Shown one piece after another: positions 61,767 through 63,470 of a stretch of DNA of 63,470 nt (positions are counted from its first letter, which is position 1; every line of letters begins with the position of its first letter). This stretch comes from Flagellimonas oceanensis (GTDB taxonomy: Bacteria; Bacteroidota; Bacteroidia; Flavobacteriales; Flavobacteriaceae): the NCBI RefSeq assembly GCF_003992595.1, contig NZ_RZNA01000019.1, positions 1 to 63,470 of the forward strand, in the 5' to 3' direction. The notes beneath the pieces are model-generated. The model ran no database searches. It saw only the letters and a program-made list of their open reading frames with translations, and had not been told where the DNA came from. The position numbers and the translations under genes are program-made.

Positions 61767-61972
61767 ACGTTTTCAGTCAATGGACTTTTAAATTCGACTT
61801 TTATGTTCAATACCTGGAGTACTGAAAGAATGTTGCTCCAACGAACAGTTTCCTTATTTTTTTCGATATCAAAGACGGTCGTCTTGCCTATACCGGCCAA
61901 ATTTGCCAGTTCAAGCTGCGTCAACCCGGCCTTCTTGCGATGGTTTTTAACCATCAAACCTAAATCAACCAT
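61763..61972 (-). CDS. hipB: HipB-like XRE-family HTH regulator
   Basis: A 69-residue Cro/CI-type protein with HTH at about 16-38 (LTQLELANLAGIGKTTVFDI followed by EKNKETVRWSNIL). It should bind the operator-like palindromes directly upstream (61976-62135) and repress the operon, with HipS and HipT modulating the complex. It is the first gene of the operon, and its ATG lies 4 bp from the nearest palindrome. Confidence 0.87.
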   Translation of the reverse strand: MVDLGLMVKNHRKKAGLTQLELANLAGIGKTTVFDIEKNKETVRWSNILSVLQVLNIKVEFKSPLTENV

Positions 61973-62548
61973 ATATTACCGTTTTAACGGTAAAATTACA
62001 TGTTTTATTTAAATAAAAATTTTTAAATTTAGAAAATTATACTTTTTTACCGCTATAACAGTAAACCTAACATTGGCTTACTATTTCTCCACCTATACAA
62101 AATCATTGTTCAAATAATACCGCCATAACAGTAAAATAGTCATCTTTCCTATCCTTCGTATGTAAATATTGACCCAAGGCAATGACCTTGATATCGCTAT
62201 TCCCAACCAAGCTTACAAAAGAACCGATTACTTATACGGTTCAAACCGGTCTGAAATAAAAAGAACCGATATAAATTATAACTTCGGCCATGAACCAACA
62301 TATTCAACAGATATTCACACATGGAACAAGGAGGTTGCCTATTCGGCGCGCATAAAAGCCAAAAAGACTTGAACCCAATTGTTCATAGTGGAAAATTCGG
62401 TCAAAGAGAACCTCTCGTACCGGGAACTGACGGATCCCATCCTCAATAACCATATAGTGGATAGGGCGGTCAATGTATACCACCTGCGGCGGATGAAAGT
62501 GAGCAGTGCAAATCAAGTGCACGAGATCGACTCATTTTGGTGCTGAAG
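61973..62548. other. hipB control region and unassigned AT-rich spacer
   Basis: Contains three HipB-type operator-like sites (61976-62135). From 62136 to 62548 I recognise no gene. A short open stretch near 62386-62545 (plus strand, ending HEIDSFWC) and the opposite frame at 62304-62522 look protein-like in places but match no family I know. They may be a remnant next to the IS21 element. Confidence 0.5.
61976..62135. promoter_or_regulatory. Three 18-bp operator-like sites spaced 71 bp apart
   Basis: TTACCGTTTTAACGGTAA (61976-61993, perfect 8-bp arms), TTACCGCTATAACAGTAA (62047-62064) and ATACCGCCATAACAGTAA (62118-62135). Start-to-start spacing is exactly 71 bp both times. The first site abuts the hipB start codon. 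They are probably HipB operators arranged for cooperative binding or DNA bending. Confidence 0.72.
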
Positions 62549-63304
62549 TTAACGTTTATTTTTAATTTTTTTTCTCATTGATTCCCCTTTTATGTCCACC
62601 CTGTGAGCCGAGTGCACCAGCCGGTCAAGGATGGCGTCGGCGATCGTTTTTTCACCGATGACATCGTGCCATGCCTCCACGGGCAGTTGTGAGGCTATAA
62701 TGGTGGACCTTTTGCCGTGCCTGTCCTCTATGATCTCCATCAAAGAGTGCCTGTTGATGTTGTCCAATGGTTTTAGGCCAAAGTCATCCAGTATGAGCAG
62801 GTCCTGTTTTTCAAGTTTTCCAATGAATTTTAGATAGGACCCGTCCGCCTTTGAGGTTTTGAGCAAGGTAAAGAGTTTGGCCGTGTTGAAGTACATGGTC
62901 CTGTGCCCCATTGAGCAGGCCTGGTGCCCGATGGCGGAGGCCAGATAGCTCTTGCCGACCCCGGTGCTCCCGGTAATGAGCATATTTTCACCCTTGCGTA
63001 TAAATCCACAGGAGGCGTAGCGCTGTATCCTGTTCCTGTCGATGTTCCTTCCAGGGCCGTAATCGATGGCCTCCATAACGGCACCGTACCTGAACCTTGC
63101 GGCCTTTGTCAGGCGCTCGATCTTGCGGTTGTGCCTATCGTCCCATTCGGACTGTACCAGATAGGCCACCAGTTCATCGTTGGTATAGTCCATGCTCTCG
63201 GGCGAGAGGCTGGTGTCAAAGGCCCTGAGCATCCCGTGGAGCCTGAGCTGTTTCATCTGTTCCAATGTCTTTGTGTTCATGTTGTCTGTTTTAATGTTTG
63301 TCAT
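62549..63304 (-). CDS. istB: IS21-family helper ATPase IstB
   Basis: A 251-residue DnaC-like transposition helper. Walker A is ITGSTGVGKSYLASAIGHQA and Walker B is LLILDDFGLKPLD. The C-terminal part STIIASQLPVEAWHDVIGEK, then TIADAILDRLVHSAHRVDIK is diagnostic for IstB. The ATG at 63304 overlaps the istA stop (ATGA), the standard istA-istB coupling; a second Met at 63280 is possible but less likely. The gene is intact. Confidence 0.93.
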   Translation of the reverse strand: MTNIKTDNMNTKTLEQMKQLRLHGMLRAFDTSLSPESMDYTNDELVAYLVQSEWDDRHNRKIERLTKAARFRYGAVMEAIDYGPGRNIDRNRIQRYASCGFIRKGENMLITGSTGVGKSYLASAIGHQACSMGHRTMYFNTAKLFTLLKTSKADGSYLKFIGKLEKQDLLILDDFGLKPLDNINRHSLMEIIEDRHGKRSTIIASQLPVEAWHDVIGEKTIADAILDRLVHSAHRVDIKGESMRKKIKNKR

Positions 63305-63470
63305 TTATAATAGTTTCCTCCCCTGATGTTATCGTGGTCCGGGACCTCGGAGGTATCCTCCGGGTCGTCCTCCAGGGTGTCCCACCCTTTTTTCAGTATC
63401 CGCTCCACCATGCTGTAATTATAGGCCCCATAGTCCGATGCCCGCCTGCAGGCATTGTCCAGCCGTTGGT
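63301..63470 (-). CDS. istA: IS21-family transposase IstA, C-terminal end (cut by window edge)
   Basis: The last 55 codons are present (QRLDNACRRASDYGAYNYSM, then VERILKKGWDTLEDD, ending HDNIRGGNYYK), the typical IstA C-terminus. The rest of the gene lies outside the window. The stop overlaps the istB start by 4 bp. Confidence 0.85.
   Translation of the reverse strand, partial: QRLDNACRRASDYGAYNYSMVERILKKGWDTLEDDPEDTSEVPDHDNIRGGNYYK

Noticed and set aside
62304..62545. Protein-like stretches on both strands before istB
   Set aside because: Each frame looks plausible in part, but neither matches a family I know and they are antisense to each other. Left as unassigned, possibly a remnant.
1..63470. 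CRISPR array, tRNA or rRNA genes
   Set aside because: No regularly spaced repeat array of CRISPR type and no tRNA or rRNA pattern was noticed on either strand.

Overview
The window reads as a chromosomal stretch of a Flavobacteriaceae-type Bacteroidota, probably marine. The signs are SusC/SusD pairs, ECF sigma/FecR regulation, SPII lipoproteins of the type 'SCSNND', DUF6520 and RteC proteins, and a Bacteroidetes-type (CTnDOT-like) conjugation gene set. I see no rRNA, tRNA, CRISPR array or integrase.

Region 1 (about 1-22.7 kb) is an integrative conjugative element or its remnant. Its left part holds DUF6520, a MauE/DoxX-like membrane protein, a PAS-AraC regulator, a STAS-like protein, an unusual AONS/KBL-like PLP enzyme fused to an acyltransferase, and RteC. 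An SDR/AraC pair follows. The transfer block runs from an excisionase-like HTH protein and a DnaC-like ATPase into traE-F-G-I-J-K-M-N, then a NadR-like ATPase and a PAS histidine kinase. On the other strand come the VirD4-type coupling protein and a DUF5712 relaxase. The element looks decayed: a regulator gene (8413-8918), the mobilisation accessory gene (21688-22088) and an ssb/radC chimera (22307-22662) are all broken by frameshifts and stops.

Region 2 (22.7-28.5 kb) has a small lipoprotein gene and a mutagenic repair set: dinB, a DnaE-type polymerase, and a divergent SRAP (YedK-like) protease with a palindrome between the divergent genes.

Region 3 (28.6-47.6 kb) is a phosphate-ester scavenging locus. 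Two SusC/SusD uptake pairs are interleaved with five exported phosphoesterases: three calcineurin-like, one endonuclease/exonuclease/phosphatase-type and one NPP-like. One half is tied to an ECF sigma/FecR/STN-TonB signalling chain. The other half diverges from a TetR repressor gene with two matching operator-like palindromes between them.

Region 4 (47.7-58.4 kb) has an ECF sigma factor, a membrane TPR protein and a large TPR-CHAT caspase-like protease in one operon, surrounded by lipoproteins and a class C beta-lactamase-like serine hydrolase.

Region 5 (58.4-63.5 kb) is an AT-rich defence/addiction island. A HTH plus nucleotidyltransferase toxin-antitoxin-like pair sits exactly between two copies of a ~74-bp direct repeat. 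Next to it is a tripartite hipB-hipS-hipT module with three 18-bp operator-like sites spaced exactly 71 bp apart. The window ends inside an IS21-family element (istB complete, istA cut by the window edge).
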